A stretch of 64,000 nucleotides of DNA from Rhipicephalus microplus (Eukaryota > Arthropoda > Arachnida > Ixodida > Ixodidae): the NCBI RefSeq assembly GCF_043290135.1, contig NC_134704.1, positions 13,212,001 through 13,276,000 of the forward strand, read 5' to 3'. Shown one piece after another: positions 11,901 through 27,400 of the stretch (the stretch's first letter is position 1; each line of letters starts with the position of its first letter). Below the pieces are notes generated by a model. That model was not told the origin of the DNA and did not search any database. It saw only the letters and a program-made list of their open reading frames with translations. Position numbers and translations under genes: made by a program.

Positions 11901-14900
11901 ACTAGCCTAGCGTCGCTTCTCGGTGGACACCGTGCCACAAGAAAAAGAATGTCTGTGTGTGTAATACAGGCGATTTCAGGCTATTCTAGAATTCTTACAG
12001 TGAGTAGAGTTGTGAAGTGCCCACTTATGGCCTAATTCTTTCTTTTGTGAATTGGAGAGGTGTCTACAAGGCAACACGCCTATGTGTCTAAAGAAAACAC
12101 GCACCCGCGCACACATTTTCTTGATGCCGTTGTCGTTAATCATCATTATTTATGATTATGTTCTTTCTGACTGGTAGGCTTTTAAGCCGACCACTCGTTG
12201 CCCAATGCACATGTTCTTATGCCTGGTGAGATTCTACACTTCTGCCGTGAAGTATCACATGCATTCAGGAGGAGCCTCACACAGCGTGACATTCGTAAAA
12301 GAGTTTCTCTCCTAAACGATTTCAAGCAGTGGCATGGCTCTGTGCCGGAACACCTGCCTGCCACGCAGGTCCTGGGTTCCATTGTAATTTGAACCCAACA
12401 TTTTCATTACCTCTTTCAAATTTTTCACTCATGAACAACCCTGATTTTTTGCTCACAATCAAAAATGCCAACAGATACTGACACCGAGATTTCTTTGAAA
12501 TGAGCTTTTGAAGGCTATCACAGCGAAATGCATGATACACATAAAGCCGGCAATTTGGTATGTAGTGTACTTACTAAACTCAGATTATCACTACATTGCG
12601 AGCATTTTATAAAAGTAAACCCTCCTAATAAAGCACACTGTATTCCATTTTGATGTTGAAATGTTCAAACACATCAAGTTATGACAGCCCACTAAAATAA
12701 GTGAGTTCTCATGAAGGAATAGAAAACCCTCTGGGCAAAGTGAAAAGGGACAGTATGCCCATTCAACAAAGCATGTTCTGTAAATGCATGAGTACGAAAT
12801 GATGCTAAGAACATTTAACAGATCCAGTGCTTGGTCACTGCAGAAAGCAGAAGTTAAAAACATTTGAGGAATATTAATGACTTCTGAGTGTCTGAAAAAG
12901 CATCTCCAAGGGCCGAGGTAGTGCATGACAATTCAGAAAGAAAACACTGTTTTCAGAAATCAGCTATCCATTTCAGTATACAACAAAATAAAGGCCCAAA
13001 ATGTATAGATGCCTAACCACTGCCAACAACCAATCAGCCAGCAGGAATGGAGTGGCCTCTTTTTTAAGATTGCAGTTATTCTATGTTTCAACGAAATTCA
13101 ATTTTTGATGCACTTAAAATAACTGAAAGGTTCTCAAGGCCCTGAAATTAAAGAGTTTCAACAACTTCTGTGAACAGCACTAATGGGTCATAGCCATTTC
13201 AACATTTATTAAAGAAATATACTTTCTTAGTGCACAGAGAATGTTTCAGAAAAAGCACAGATAGGACTAAGAAAGTATATTCTTTTCAAAAATGCAATAC
13301 CAACCAACCCAAGTAGCCACTCTTTTGCATTTCAACATGCCCAAATCGAATCATGTCACAATGTCCGAAAGCACAACCAACCTTCCGCCAATCGACAGCC
13401 CCACTATGGTCTTGCTTCTGGCCAGTGACCAGCTCTTGCAGTGCAGATCGAAGCAGGAGGAACTGCTGGCCTTTGTTCGTAATGAGAGCCATCAGTTGTG
13501 AGCTTGACAGCAGCGTAGACAGGCGGTGAGGTGGCAAGGCAGATGGAAACGTCAGTGACTGCTCCAGCACGTGCCAGACCTCCTGCAGAGTAACTCACAA
13601 GCATTACCGATGCTGCTGCTAGGCAAACAGATAAAGAGTGACGAAAAATGCAGGAGAAAGCTGAGCAGCATTAATACCCACACTTGAAACGTTGCACTTG
13701 GAGGTCGCCAGCACGGCAAGCATTCGAACGCCATGGGTCAGCTGCAATGGGGAATGGATGACTGAGAGCAGTTGCCATAATCACACGATCCAAAATCAAG
13801 ATATTTGTATACTAATTTTTCATGTAATATTCAAAGAAGGGAATTTACATGCAAGAACAAATTTAGCTGGTCAGATCAGTAAAAAAAAAAGGAAAAAAGG
13901 GGGGGGGGGGGGGGGGAGGGACTTATTAACTGCAAATGCTCAAGCTCCTAAGAGACTGTCATGGATAGTCGTAGAGCTGCACTGAAAAGGACAATATGCT
14001 ACACTCTATATTTTGCTGCACTGATGATATGCATTATGAATTTTTCACTCTTTCACTTGACAGACCTAAATGAAGTGCAACTTTGCTGTTTGCAGCTCTG
14101 GTAATACAATAAGTTCTCTTCTCATATACATTTTCAGTTCCCCTGATCTTTATTGCAGTGTTTGCAAACTAATATAAAAAAATACAGAAATAATAAAAAG
14201 CTGTCAGAAACTGCCTGTGCCGAATCTCAACTGACCTGGGCCAGCCCGGACAGGAAGGGGTAGCACAGGTCTCGAAAAGACGAGTGTTCCTGACGAAGCT
14301 GCCGGCACAGTGCCTCAAGCGCAGTCAGCCATGGCCAGACATCGGCAGTTGGAGCCCGTGAATCCTGCCAGGAAGCACACAGACCCTCCAGCACTGACTG
14401 TACTCGCTCAACACCTGCCAGTGTGGAGGCACAGTGGCGCATCTGCCGGGCAAGATCTTCGTACTACATTGGTAAAAGGAAACACAGGAGGATCACGTTT
14501 ATCGTCGGTCGATACAGCCTTTTATGAAGCATTAGCTGATAGTGGCCCACTGCGACCACCAGCCTAAACAGCTTCCACAACAGAAATGCCACGATCATAG
14601 AGGTGAGCTTTGGCTTTGAATAGCCTGTCCAGTACTTGCCTGTGTGTTAGGTGCCCGGTGGGCTTTCTTGGAGGCCAGCTTCTTCATTTTGATCTTTAGC
14701 TGCTGCTGGCGGCACTGCTCCAGTTTCAGTGCGGGATGTGTCACCTGGGTCTCATGCTTTCCCAAACGTGCCATGATGGACCAATCCCTAAGCTGTCGTT
14801 CTGCTTCGAGGTATGACAGCTGTGCAAAAGGGAGCACAGACCAACATAAAGAAGCTAATGGGCTTCTGAAGGGCTTGCACTTCTCCACCCAAAAACAATA

Positions 14901-15406
14901 AGCATGCTCATGCTATACTGCAGCACTCATTCTACACAGATACCGATTGTTGCAGCAGTACAGTGTAAGATGAACAACAAGAAAATTATGCACAATTAAG
15001 TGCTTTTCCTAATGATGTATATATGAAAGAGGCTTGGTGCATAATTTTACAAGGCCATTTTTGAACCAACCACTCTATGTTAATTTACATGGTATAACAC
15101 CTAGTGTGACTCTATGCTTATGCCACTCAATATTATATCTGTTAATGTGACTGCTTGACCAACATGATGACTGTAAGAAACTTTTTCCAATTTTTGCCAC
15201 ATGATGAGTGCCACTAGTACCAGCAAAGGGTGGTAAAATTACGGCTCTGTCAGTGGAGCATTTCTAGACAGTAATGCAAGATGCAAAGGCTGTGGCGAGA
15301 AAAGTGCACAATTCATTCAAGTTTCCCCGATGTGTGTGCGTGTCAAACGACATGCTATTGCGTTAAAACCTCCCCCACTTCATAAAAATGGAGCTTTTTT
15401 GTGTCC

Positions 15407-15438
<32 letters not shown>

Positions 15439-18400
15439 ATGTGGGGTTTAACATCCCAAAGCCATCATATGATTATGAGAGGCACTGTAGTGGAAGGCTC
15501 AGGAAATTTCGACCACCTGGGATTCTTTAACGTGCACTCAAAATATGAGCACACAGGCCTACATCATTTTCGCCTCCATCCAAGATGCAGCAACCGCAGC
15601 CGGGATTTTATCCCGCGACCTGTGGGTCAGTAGCTGAGCACCTTAGCCACAAGACCACTGCAGCGGGGGAGTTTTTTGCTGTCGCATGGTCCTATCATTC
15701 CTGGTTGTGTGCAGCAAGTCACCTATTAAGCTTATGCTGTCACTGTTGGGATGCTTGCTGTACAGTATACTTTCCAGTTGTTAAAGCTCAGTCAGACTAT
15801 GAGTTCAGACTCTAGCAATCTCTCACTTCAGCGCTTCGCATTCAATGAATATAATCATGCTTTTCATTTTGACAGTATTCGTCACTGAATAAATCACCAC
15901 TTGACATGTTTGCAGAAAAGAAACTTTGCACACAGCCACAGAGTAACCACTGTGCTTGCAAGAAAACTTCAGTGTTGTGGGCCTGCCAGAAAAACCAAGC
16001 TAGCGAGCAGCTTCCAATAATTGTTCATCTTATTGCCACCAAGAGGCGATCGATTCTCACAAATGATAACAAGCAAGCATGGCAGTGCCATTGGTACATG
16101 GTGGCATCATTCTTACATTTAAGTCGCACCTATTAGCTAAAATCATGGCCGTGTGGGCAATAAACAGGCTGGCATAAACCACTTACCTTTTGAAAGTTTA
16201 GAAACAGTTTTTTGTGAGCGAGCAAATAGACACCTCCGACAACACGAATCAAAATTACTGCCACACGCTTTCACAGGCATGAATATGGGAGCAATACCCA
16301 ACATGTTGATCCAAACAAACCATTGAACAGAAGGTGAACGTCGACAGTACAAGAAAAAAATTCTCTGCATGCATGCAGGTTGACAGCAATTGCTGGGCAG
16401 AAAAAAAAGAAGTTAAAAAGTTGCCTTGTTTATCAAACATAGATACAGTGAGACAAATGTACAGAATTGACTATTTGGCCGCTTGGGACTGGTTCACAGC
16501 ATCACACATCTATATCAGTGACCTTCAAAAAAGTCAAAAACCACTAGCCACCACCCCCAGTTTTAATCTGTCCACGACAGTACTGAAAAAACTTGGATCA
16601 GCCATCAACTGACCTCTTGTTGCGTGTGTGCCAACTTGAGTGCCGCCTTGTAGAGTGGATCAACTGGGTCCCACGGAACCAACACTTGTAGGGCACAGAG
16701 GCCTACCTGGGCCAATGTCAGTCCAAACGACCACAGCCAGTCCCTGTTGCAGCAGCCTTGAAAATACCAAGGATCGCAAGAAGTAAGAAGAATGGAATAC
16801 CATACCGCTACTTGGATATTTAGGGCTTGAGTTATTCACTATTCATCTTCTCTAGATGTTAGCAGATGCAGTGAAAAGAGTGTGTGGGTCAATAGCGAGC
16901 CCGCCTGTGTTGCTTTCATTTACCACTGCTATCTAGTACATCAACAGTGCAGCTGTAGGGACATCAATGGCACCCACTGCTACAGTGACATGTAGCAGCC
17001 AATGGAGGCCTCACAAAAGTAACACTGCCAAGAGAGATCAGAAATGCCCAAACAGCCATATTCATCCATAATAAAAATGCCACTCAACTTTCACGCATCA
17101 AAGACTGACAGTAGCTTTACACTCAACACAGAATATCTCCACAACATACGTTGTGAGGTGCATGCACGCATGAACAGCTGTGCTTGAAAGACCTCAAGTG
17201 AAAAAACATTTGTCCATGGACCTTGCTGCCAAACCCAAGTGCTAACTAGGGCCAGAATATCAACCACACATCTCCTTTTAAAGAAATGCTCTATTGTACA
17301 GTACTCCCATACTGAAACAGGACTATCTAGGCTAAGTAACGCACATGCTTCCATTTTCACAGTTTTCAGTTTGGGTTGTACCAGTGTTATTTCGACTCGA
17401 ACGTGTAGATCAGAGCAAATATGATCTTTAGAGACCAGATTCGTCGCAACATGACATGGTTATCCTGAGCAATCATGCATTTCAGTAGTTATGTTTAAAA
17501 ACTTGATGTCACATTTGAATCCGTGAGTATTGTACATCAAAGTGTACACGAATTATTGAAGAGATTCCTAGTTTATTTATTATGTCATCATTATCATCAG
17601 CCTGACTACACCTATGGCAGTGCAAAGGCCTCTCCCGTGTTCCGCCAATCACAAGTCCTGTGCTTGCTGCTGCCACTTTATATCCGCAAACACGCAAACA
17701 TCCTAATCTCATCAGCCCCCCCTAACCTTCTGTCTCCCCTTCGTGCGTTTGCCTTCTCTGGGAATCCAGCCAGTTACCCTTAATGACCAGCGGTTATCCT
17801 GCCTACGTGCCACGTGTCTGGCCCATGCCCATTTCTTCTTCCTGATTTCAACTATGATATCTTCAACCACCCTTTGTTCCCTGATCCACTCTGCTCCCCT
17901 CATCTCTCTTAAGGTTACACCTACCATTTTCTTTTCCACTGTTCGCGACGTCGTTTTTAATTTAAGCTGAACCCTCTTTGTAAGCCTTCAGGCTTCTGCT
18001 CAGTAGGTAAGTACTATAAGATGTTGTTATAACTTTCTTTTGACAGACAGGGGTAGACTACCATTCATGATTTGAGAATGCTTGCGGAACGTGATCCAAC
18101 CCATCCTTTTTCTTATAGCACATTATTTTAGTTTTGTGCATATTAATTTTCAGACCTACTCTCCTGCTTTTGGTATCCAGTTCTGTAATCCTGAGTTGTA
18201 ATTCATCACCAGAGTTACTCATTAGGGCAATGTCATCAGCAGATTGCAGGTGACTAAGATATTCTCCATTAACCCTTATCTCTAAGTCTACCCAATTTAT
18301 TGCCCTGAAAACCTCTTGTAAACACACGGTGAATAGCATGTGGTGAATTTATATGTAGAGCAGTTTTAAACAGTCACTACAGAACATAAGCAATATTAAA

Positions 18401-21400
18401 ACAAGAAGATAAAATTGGCTTTAGCTAAGAACTTGCCTTACCTTACTTATTGTGGCTTTGCAACAAAGCTAAACTACTACTGGTGTCGGTGAAAACCGAT
18501 ACTAGTAGCATCTACTGTTCTGAAATTTATAACTTTTTTTTATATACATTGTATTTTAAATATGTATTTAAACGTTATCTACCCCCTACACTAATGCCTT
18601 ACACATGCACTGTAGGTATTGTAAATAAATAAATAAATAAATAAAGCTTTTTCATAGCACCTCACCATAGCAAAAGAAATGCTGTCCCATGTTCTATCAT
18701 TAACTTACCGTCATTCACACTCAGCTGTTGAACCATCGAGGCTGTGTTTTCAACAAGTGACTTTAGGAATTCAGGAAGCTTGAGGGTTTCCCACCGGTTC
18801 TGGTCACCAGAGACTGCTTTGATGCCAGGAAGTGCAGAGACCACCATAGAAAACCACTTGTTCAGAGCACCATAATGACTAAGCCTGCAGAGGAACCACT
18901 ACCATGATCAATGTCCCCTGTAGATACGTAAACGCTAAACTTGTATAGCAGACAACTACAACATATGCACAACAAATGAATATCGGATTATAGCATGGTC
19001 AGAATACAGAAGCACACAAAGTGAGGATGCATAAAGCAGGTTAAAGCATCTGAGCCCTTATAAACATGAAAGGTTGAGAAAAGCTACTCATCGGAGTTTC
19101 TGCTTAGTTTGAAGTAACATCCCGCTTCCTTTCACAATAATGAATGAGGCAGCATCAGTGAGACATCGCTACGATTTACAACAATACAGGAACCTTGTCT
19201 TGAGGAGGATTTTCACAATTCCATCGTCAGTAAATGCTTCTATGAGGTGCTCAGGAGGGAAAACTGCACTGAATGTGCTTCACTTCTCATAATATCTGGA
19301 GAAATGGGATGCAACTACTCAGCCTCGATATTGTAAACAACTGGATGCCACCAGCTGTTCCGATTGACCAAGTCAAGTATGAGTTCATTAGTAAGGTGGG
19401 AGAGGGGGGATCTAATTATAGAGACGAAAAATTATAGAAAAAAATTCATACTTTTTCTTTTTTGAAAATGGTGCTTTTCTAACATGCAGGCAACGATGCA
19501 ATTTCTGGCCGAGTTTTCCACGTCTTACCTCTCTCATTTACATGTGTGTTCTGCATTGTGTTTTCGTTCTTTCTGTTTTAAACACCTGCCAATGCATTTG
19601 CAAGAACAAGAACATTGTGCATGAGTTCCTGCACCATATCAAAATTATGTAGCCCTACAGTTAACGTCACTAAGGTTGCTAGCTGCGTAAGACTAAGCTT
19701 TTTCATATTGCGATAGCAATTATACAGAGACTATCGTCTGGATTTTGCTGCCGGCGTCGATGTCGCCGTCCCTCACCGTATATGTATACGTATCTATATA
19801 TATGAACTATGAAAACGCAAGAAAGAAAGATAATGCAGAAGAAGACTCCGGCGAGCGGAATCAAACGTGGGACACCTGAGACGTCAGTGCGAGGCCCCTG
19901 AGCAACCAAGCAGCTTGTCCTTCAACGTTCAAATGGCAAACTATTTATATCTGCCACTTACCGCTGGTGACGGGCACCTCGAGGGGGAACTATTTTGTTT
20001 TCAGCATTAAGAGCAAGATGGCACAATGAGCGCGCGTCGCCACATCGTCCCGACATGGCGGCGCGCGCTTTTATCTTCCACACATACTTTGCCCCGCCGA
20101 AAAGAGGTGGATTTACGCTCACTCGTGCGCCCTTATCTCGTGGTAGGGAGGATCGTAAATCTTGTCTGGCTTTAAACTTTCACCTGAACGATTCTGTTGT
20201 AGTTACCGGGCGCACAAAGATCACTGCAATCGTTGCACAGTCCCCATCTGTGAAAAGGGTGCGCTTCTCAGACACAGTGAAGTAACAACTGAGACGCTTA
20301 TTCGCATTCATCTGTCCCTGTGAGTACGTTTCATGCGTCATTTATGCGTGAAAAATGCGGGGCACATTTCAATCTGCTTGCCATTCTGCACGTGACCTTC
20401 GAATTTGTTGCTATCGCGTTCATTGTTTCGCCATTGCGGCAAAGCTGTGACTTTTTTTTACACATAGAACATGGACATACCAGAATGACTTTGGGCCATT
20501 TAAGTGGCTCAGTAGAGTTCTAAGCAGCAGCAGCTCAGAGCATTTGTCCTTGCGAGCCCCCAGAGCAAGCTGAGATGCCATGGCCGTCTCGGCTATAAGA
20601 CAGTAGGAAGTTGTCACAATGGGGGTCAGGTACACATGATGATTCTGCAAAAAAGAGAGAGAGAGATGAGGTGAGGTCAGGTAAGGTAAGGTAGATAGGT
20701 AGGTAATGTTGCAGCAAATTAACGGCAAGTACTCCACACAGTAATACATCATGCCAATGTCTGAGCCTTTTAGAAGTACGACATATCTGTAATGTAATGG
20801 CCTCGTGAATTATTCTAATTGAAATGAGGAAATTAGTGAAGCCGACATGAAAAGTCTCAACATAAATGCAATACGAAGACTTGCCCATGCAACTGTAATT
20901 TCACTATGTTTCACATCCCCTGAATTGACTTCATGCACTTACTTGCAGGAATGTTCTATTGGTGTTCGGCAAACTGTGAGCCAGTGCTGTCTCGAGTATC
21001 CGTGGTGCATCCCACAGGCCACAGAGGTGCTCAACCCACCATGTTGTCATTTCATCCTGCATAGAAAGTGAGAAGAAATTCTCGAACATTTCCAAAAAGC
21101 TAGTTAATAATAAGTACAGCCACAATGAAAAGGTATGTACCTGTGAGCGGTTCTTCGCAGCCAAAGCCACAGCCACAGCGTGTAACGGGTGCTGAAATTC
21201 CAGTAAAGGTACGGCAGTGTCGCGGCCACTCAGGCGTGCTTCAATTGCTTCACTCTCATCAACCAACTGTAGAAGACCTCTGAGTGCAGAAACAGGATCC
21301 AACGTGTTGCCTGGCTGTGCTGCTGCAGTATCTCCTTGAGCATTGTCCTCTTGACTTAGGCCACATGCAGATTCCAAATTGGCTAGGGCAATTTCTCCTG

Positions 21401-24400
21401 CAAATGAACCATAGCATAAAGGCACAGTGCATCATCAGCATAATTAATATAGTAATATCGGACATTTTACGAGCCAAAACCACAACATGATTATGAGGCA
21501 GGCCTTGGTGAAGGGCTCCAGAAATTTTGACCATCTGGTGTTCCTTAACAATCACTGACAGAGTACACGAGCCTTTATTATTCCACACCCACTGAAATGC
21601 AACTGCCGTGGCCGGAATTGAGCCTGCAACCTTCGGGTCAGCAGCCGAGTAACCACAACATCACACTTCCTCAGTACGCCTCAAGGACAACAGAATCAAA
21701 GCCCCTGCTTCCTGTCTTTGTCTTACATCTCAAAGTTGGGGGCTCAATGCTATTATGAACATGAAATTTAGGAAAAATAGAACGCCAAATATTTTTAGCA
21801 CTTAAAATTTAAGATGTTCTTATATATTGACATCTATGAAGCAAATAGATTTGAAACTGGACTCAAAAGGAGCCTAACCTTGCCTGCCGCATCAGTTGTG
21901 TTTCCACAGAAGTTGAAAGAGAAGAACAGCCTGAGGAAATAACATCTTTGCCTTTCACATGTGAAGAGCTGTTGGCAATTGCACCAAACTATGTACGTAA
22001 GTGCAATATTGGCCTCAGCATACTTTCATTGCTCTACATTAACTATATGATGCAAATAATAATAACGAAAGTGCTTATGAGATAATATGATGGACAAAAA
22101 TATTGTAATGTAAGAATTCTTAGAATCCTCAGCCCATACTAATTGCTTACTTCAGATTCGTAATATTTATACAGGCGATATCAAGCTTCAAAGGAGGTAC
22201 TTGCACACTTCTCATGTTAAGGAATATGGGGGCCAAATTCCATCCCAGTCGAGCTATAAAAAGTACTAAAAACATGATGTCTAAATTTAAGAAGTTGCCC
22301 AAATGTAGATCATGACAAAAATGCATTTTAATGGTATCAGTGAAAGCCCATCTATGCGGAAAAGATGTTTTTTAGGATGATTTATTCCATCATAAGAGCC
22401 TGGCAATCATGGTTATTTTGAAAATGTGGCTATAGTGAACTTCTCATGCGAAATGCAATGGCAAGGTGACAATTTTCAGAGAACTAGACAATGAGCTCTT
22501 TTTAGTTTTTAGTAGCCACCTTGTGTTCTTTAAAAAAGATTTAAACGAACCTAGAGTTTAATTACAATTTTCCATTATTCTTTTTGTTGAGAGTAGAGAA
22601 ACTAACCTTGTGAAAAGAAATAAAATTGAACGATATGTAGTTTTAGAAAAAACGCGTTATTCGACTGGCATCTTTCCTTAGAGACACTGTGAAACACCCC
22701 CCACCAGTACTTTATCAACCAAGCGAATAAAAACAATTTCATGCTGCTATCTCATAAAAGTATGCTCAGAAATCCTTCAATATTTTTTCTGCAACTTCGC
22801 TTGGAAGTATTCGAAAGATATTCTGGAAATATTTGAAAAATATTCAAAAAATATTCGAATTGATTCCCACTCACACTTTAATATCCGAATTCAAATTGCA
22901 CCCAAAATATTGCTATTTGCACAGCTCTATTAAATAACTCTGAGAGCTTTGCAATGAGTGGGCCTTAAAGCACGCAATCGTTGCTCAACTGACATTTTTG
23001 ATGCCTGGTCACGCTTTCGTTAGGGAATAAATAATGCTCAAAAGAGACTTGTTCGAATACACCACATGACACTGACACAGCCTTTTTTCGAAAGCTGTTT
23101 CAACAGATCTCGTGGCTCCGCAGTAGAACACCTGCTAGCCACACAGACAGCCTGGGTTTGATCTTCACTCTGACCCAGATATTGTTGTTATTATATTAAA
23201 TTGCATCTTTCAAGATTTTTCAATTACAGACAATATGATTTTTCACCCACAACCAATGACGCCGACACCGCCGACGAAATTTTTGTGAAACGAGTTCTTT
23301 AATGCTATCGCATTGATATAAGTGTCTCAAATATTGATAGATAATTACAGACCTTGTTCAAAGTGCCCTTGCAGGATATCTAGCATGGAAGTCTCTAACA
23401 ATGCCAGAGCAGGCAGAGCTTGGCCAAGGGGCACAGAAAGCTGTCCAATAACCTCTCGTCCACACAGTGCATCCCATGCACACTGAGAGAGTCTGAAATG
23501 AAAAACCACAACTGCTGCATTGTCTCATCTTTAAAATCCAAATGTCACTGGTTCAATCACAGGCCAGATTCTTTCTTTCTTTACATTATGAATGTACGCA
23601 TGAATGAACAAGACCGGCACTTATTTTGGCTGATTTTTGATGATTAGTGGTGTTTATTGGCGCAAGGGCCAGATATGGCCAAAGAGCGCCAGAGCGATGA
23701 TAATGAATTGTGGGATGTGCAGTGTAGATAAAACAAATGTGACGTGGCTGTAAATGGGCCTAAAAAACAGTCGCTGTAGGTGTGTAAAAATATACATATG
23801 GTAAAATTATGGCAATGACAAATGATGTGAGCTATGGAGACATAAAATGATTTAAAAGTGATAAGTATGTCAAATAAAAACTTGGCATGGAGCACCAGTG
23901 CCTCGGCAGAGCCCTTAAAACAAGAGCATGGAGGCCTGGGCTCATTGAAATCTGCTATCACAGCAGCATCCTCTGAACAGAGGATGTGCTATGAACCTGT
24001 TGGGCTAAAAACATTCAATGTTGGACTAAACACATTCAGTACTACATCCTTTAAAAAGCTTAAAACTGATTTTGTATTAAAAAGCGGCTTTTCACCGAGA
24101 AACATAATCGGATGTAAAGGAAGATTATAGCGGTATGCTAAAGCAAAATATTTCTTTCTCTCCCTTTCAGCTTCCGCACACTCCAGGAGGACGTGGAGGA
24201 CGGTTAGCCTGTCACCACATCTACCACAAGTAGGAGGTTCATCGCCAGTCAGAAGAAAGTTATGAGTACCATAAGTGTGTCCTATTCTGAGGCGACAGAA
24301 TAGGACATCAGTTCGCCGTGTTCTTGTAGCGGAGGGCCAGTAACCCAACCGCGGCTTAATCAAATGAAGCTTATTATTTATTTCTGTGTCCCACAAGCGT

Positions 24401-27400
24401 TGCCAGTGGTTTCGCAGTTTCTTTCGTAGAAAGGATTTTAGATCTGTTGCAGGGACAGTAGCGGTGGGGTTAATAGCGCGCATTATAATTGACGTGGCCA
24501 TTTGGTCAGCTAACACATTGCCCTCGATACTTCTATGGCCAGGTACCCAGCAAATAGTAATATGCTGGTTGGACATATACGCTGTACACAGAACGGAATA
24601 TAGCTCAATTATTATCGGATTTCTGAATCTGAAAAGGGATCTTAACGCATTTACGACGCTTAACGAGTCTGTGAATATAATTGATTTTTGTATGTTTGAT
24701 TTCCGTATATGCTTCACAGCGGACAATAGTGCATAAGCCTCAGCCGTAAATATACTTGTTTCTGGGTGCAGCACGCCGGATTCCGAAAAGGATGGTCCGA
24801 CGGCTGCATAAGCCACCCCTGCATGCGACTTAGAAGCGTCAGTATAAAACTCTACGCATGAGTAGTTGGACTGGAGTTCTCGGAAATGCATTTTAATATG
24901 TGCTTCTGGTGCGTGTTTAGTGATCTCAACAAATGAGGTGTCACAGTGTATAAGCTGCCACTGCCACGGCGGTAAAAGTATCCCTGTGGGCGTAGGACAG
25001 AGTTCCAGCAGCGGAACACCCATTTCCTCACATAAGTTTCTCACACGCAAGGAGAACGGCTTTCTCACTGTGGGTCGATTATGGAAGAGGGTGGCAGCGG
25101 TCATATCGTTTAGAGTTGAATAAGATGGATGCTTGATGTTTGCACGTACCTTTATAAAATATGTGAAACTGCTATAGGATCGCTGCAGGTGAAGTGACCA
25201 CTGATTCGACTCTACATAGAGGCTCTGGATCGGGCTTGTCCTGAAAGCACCGGTTGCAAGTCGGATACCCAGATGGTGAACGGGGTCTAGGATTTCTAAT
25301 GCACTTGGCGTTGCGGAATGATAAATTATAGAGGCATAATCAAGGCGCGACCCGACAAGGCTTTTGTATAACTTCAAGAGGCACATTCGATCACTACCCC
25401 ATGTTGTACGTGACAAGAGTTTTAGGACGTTCATCGCTTTCAAACATTTCATTTTGACATATTTAATATGGGGAATAAACGTAAGTTTAGAATCTAAAGT
25501 GGTTCCCAGGAATTTATGCTCGCTGCTTACAGAGAGTTGGTCTCCCTTGATCGCAACATTTGGTTGTGGCATTACCCCTCGTTTGTTGGAGAAAAGTATG
25601 CAAGTACTTTTCTTCGTGTTTATTTTAAAACCGTTTTCATCCGCCCATTTAGAGAATTTATTCATTCCAAGCTGCACTTGTCGTTCGCAGACAGACATAT
25701 TGCATGATTTGAAACTCATCTGCACATCATCAACATACACGGAATAAAACATCGCACTTGGAATGACTGACTGCAGGGAGTTCATTTTTACAATAAAGAG
25801 TGTGCAACTAAGCACACCCCCTTGCGGAACACCAGTCTCTTGGGTAAAAGTTCTAGAGAGAGCATTTCCCACTTTTACGCGAAAGGTTCGGTTAGACAGG
25901 TAACTTTTAATTGTGTTTAGCATGTTCCCACGGATGCCCATGGTGACAAGATCGCGGAGAATCCCGAATCGCCATGTGGTGTCGTACGCCTTCTCTAAGT
26001 CTAGGAATACCGAAAGTACAAACTGCCTATGAATAAATGCATCTCTGATGGATGTCTCTATGCGAACAAGGTGGTCTGTTGTCGACCTCCCCTCTCTGAA
26101 ACCACACTGAAGGGGGTCTAGTATACTGTTACTTTCTAAAAAGTGGATTAAGCGCCGGTTTATCATTTTCTCATATATTTTGCATAGACAGCTTGTTAGC
26201 GCTATTGGCCTGTAGCTGGCGGCCAAAGACGGATCTTTGCCTTGTTTAAGTACTGGGATGACTATAGCTTCTTTCCATGACAATGGAATATACCCAGCTG
26301 CCCACATGTTATTGAAGAGAGTTAGGAGTGTTTTTAGTGCTTCCGGGTGAAGGTACTTGACCATTTCGTATGTTATACGATCAACACCTGGCGCTGAGTT
26401 GTTGCAGCACGCAAGAGATGCCTTAAGTTCAGCTAATGTAAATGGGCAGTTGTAAGACTCACTGGATGGACGTTTACATTTAAGGGGCTGTCGCTCTTCG
26501 CGTTCTTTGAATTTTAAGAACGTTTCTGTATAGTTTGATGCACTTGAGACGTATTCAAAGTGTTCGCCTAGGCAGTCCGCCTGCTCCTCCAGGCTCTCCC
26601 CTCGGCTATTTACCAAAGGTAGGGGGTGTGTCTCCCGACCCATTAACTTGTTTACCCTATTCCAAACCTTCGTTTCGTCGGAGTAAGAATTTATACCGGA
26701 GATGTACCTATTCCAACTTTCTTTCTTTGCAAGACGACGCGTTCTTCTGGCTTGGGACTTAACCTGTTTGAAATTGTTGAGGTTTTCAGCTGTTGGGTAA
26801 TTTCGGAGTAGTCTCCAAGCTTTATTTTGTCTATTGCGCGCTTTCCGACAATCGTCGTTCCACCATGGAATGCGACGTTTATTGGTCATTCCGTTGGTTT
26901 GCTTGATACATTTCACTGCAGCGTCAATAATAAAACCTGTTAGGAATGCTACAGCATCGTCTATATTAAAATCAGCAATCTCATCTCCGTCTAAAAATGT
27001 AATTTCTCGAAACAGTTCCCAGTTGGCTGACTTGGTGTTCCAGCGAGGGAAGTCAGGCGAGCATGTATCTTCTTTTGTTAACTTTAACATTATCGGGAAG
27101 TGGTCACTCCCAAAGGGGTTCTTGAGAACAGACCACTCCAGATAAGGAATTAGTGTACTCGAGACAATACTCAGGTCTATAGAAGAGTATGTGTTGTGCG
27201 TAGTGCTATAATATGTTGATTCTTTTTTGTTAAGTAAACATGCACCTGACGAAAACAGAAAGTGTTCTATTAGGCGTCCTCGTGCATCCAAACGGGAGTC
27301 GCCCCATAAAGGATTATGTGCATTTAGATCACCAACGACTATATATGGCGGAGGAAGTTCATCAATGAAGCTTTGAAATTCTGTCTTTGAAAGTTGATAG

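Noticed and set aside
12328..12400. Functional tRNA-Gly gene
   Set aside because: Arms are degraded and a SINE tail follows; the same sequence recurs at 23104 and 49135.
18058..18339. Functional reverse transcriptase gene
   Set aside because: Only the catalytic block remains and the adjoining C-terminal block is in another frame; it is a dead LINE fragment.
20055..20285. Plus-strand GC-rich open frame as a small gene
   Set aside because: No domain; the block resembles a dispersed repeat, so it was listed only as a probable repeat.
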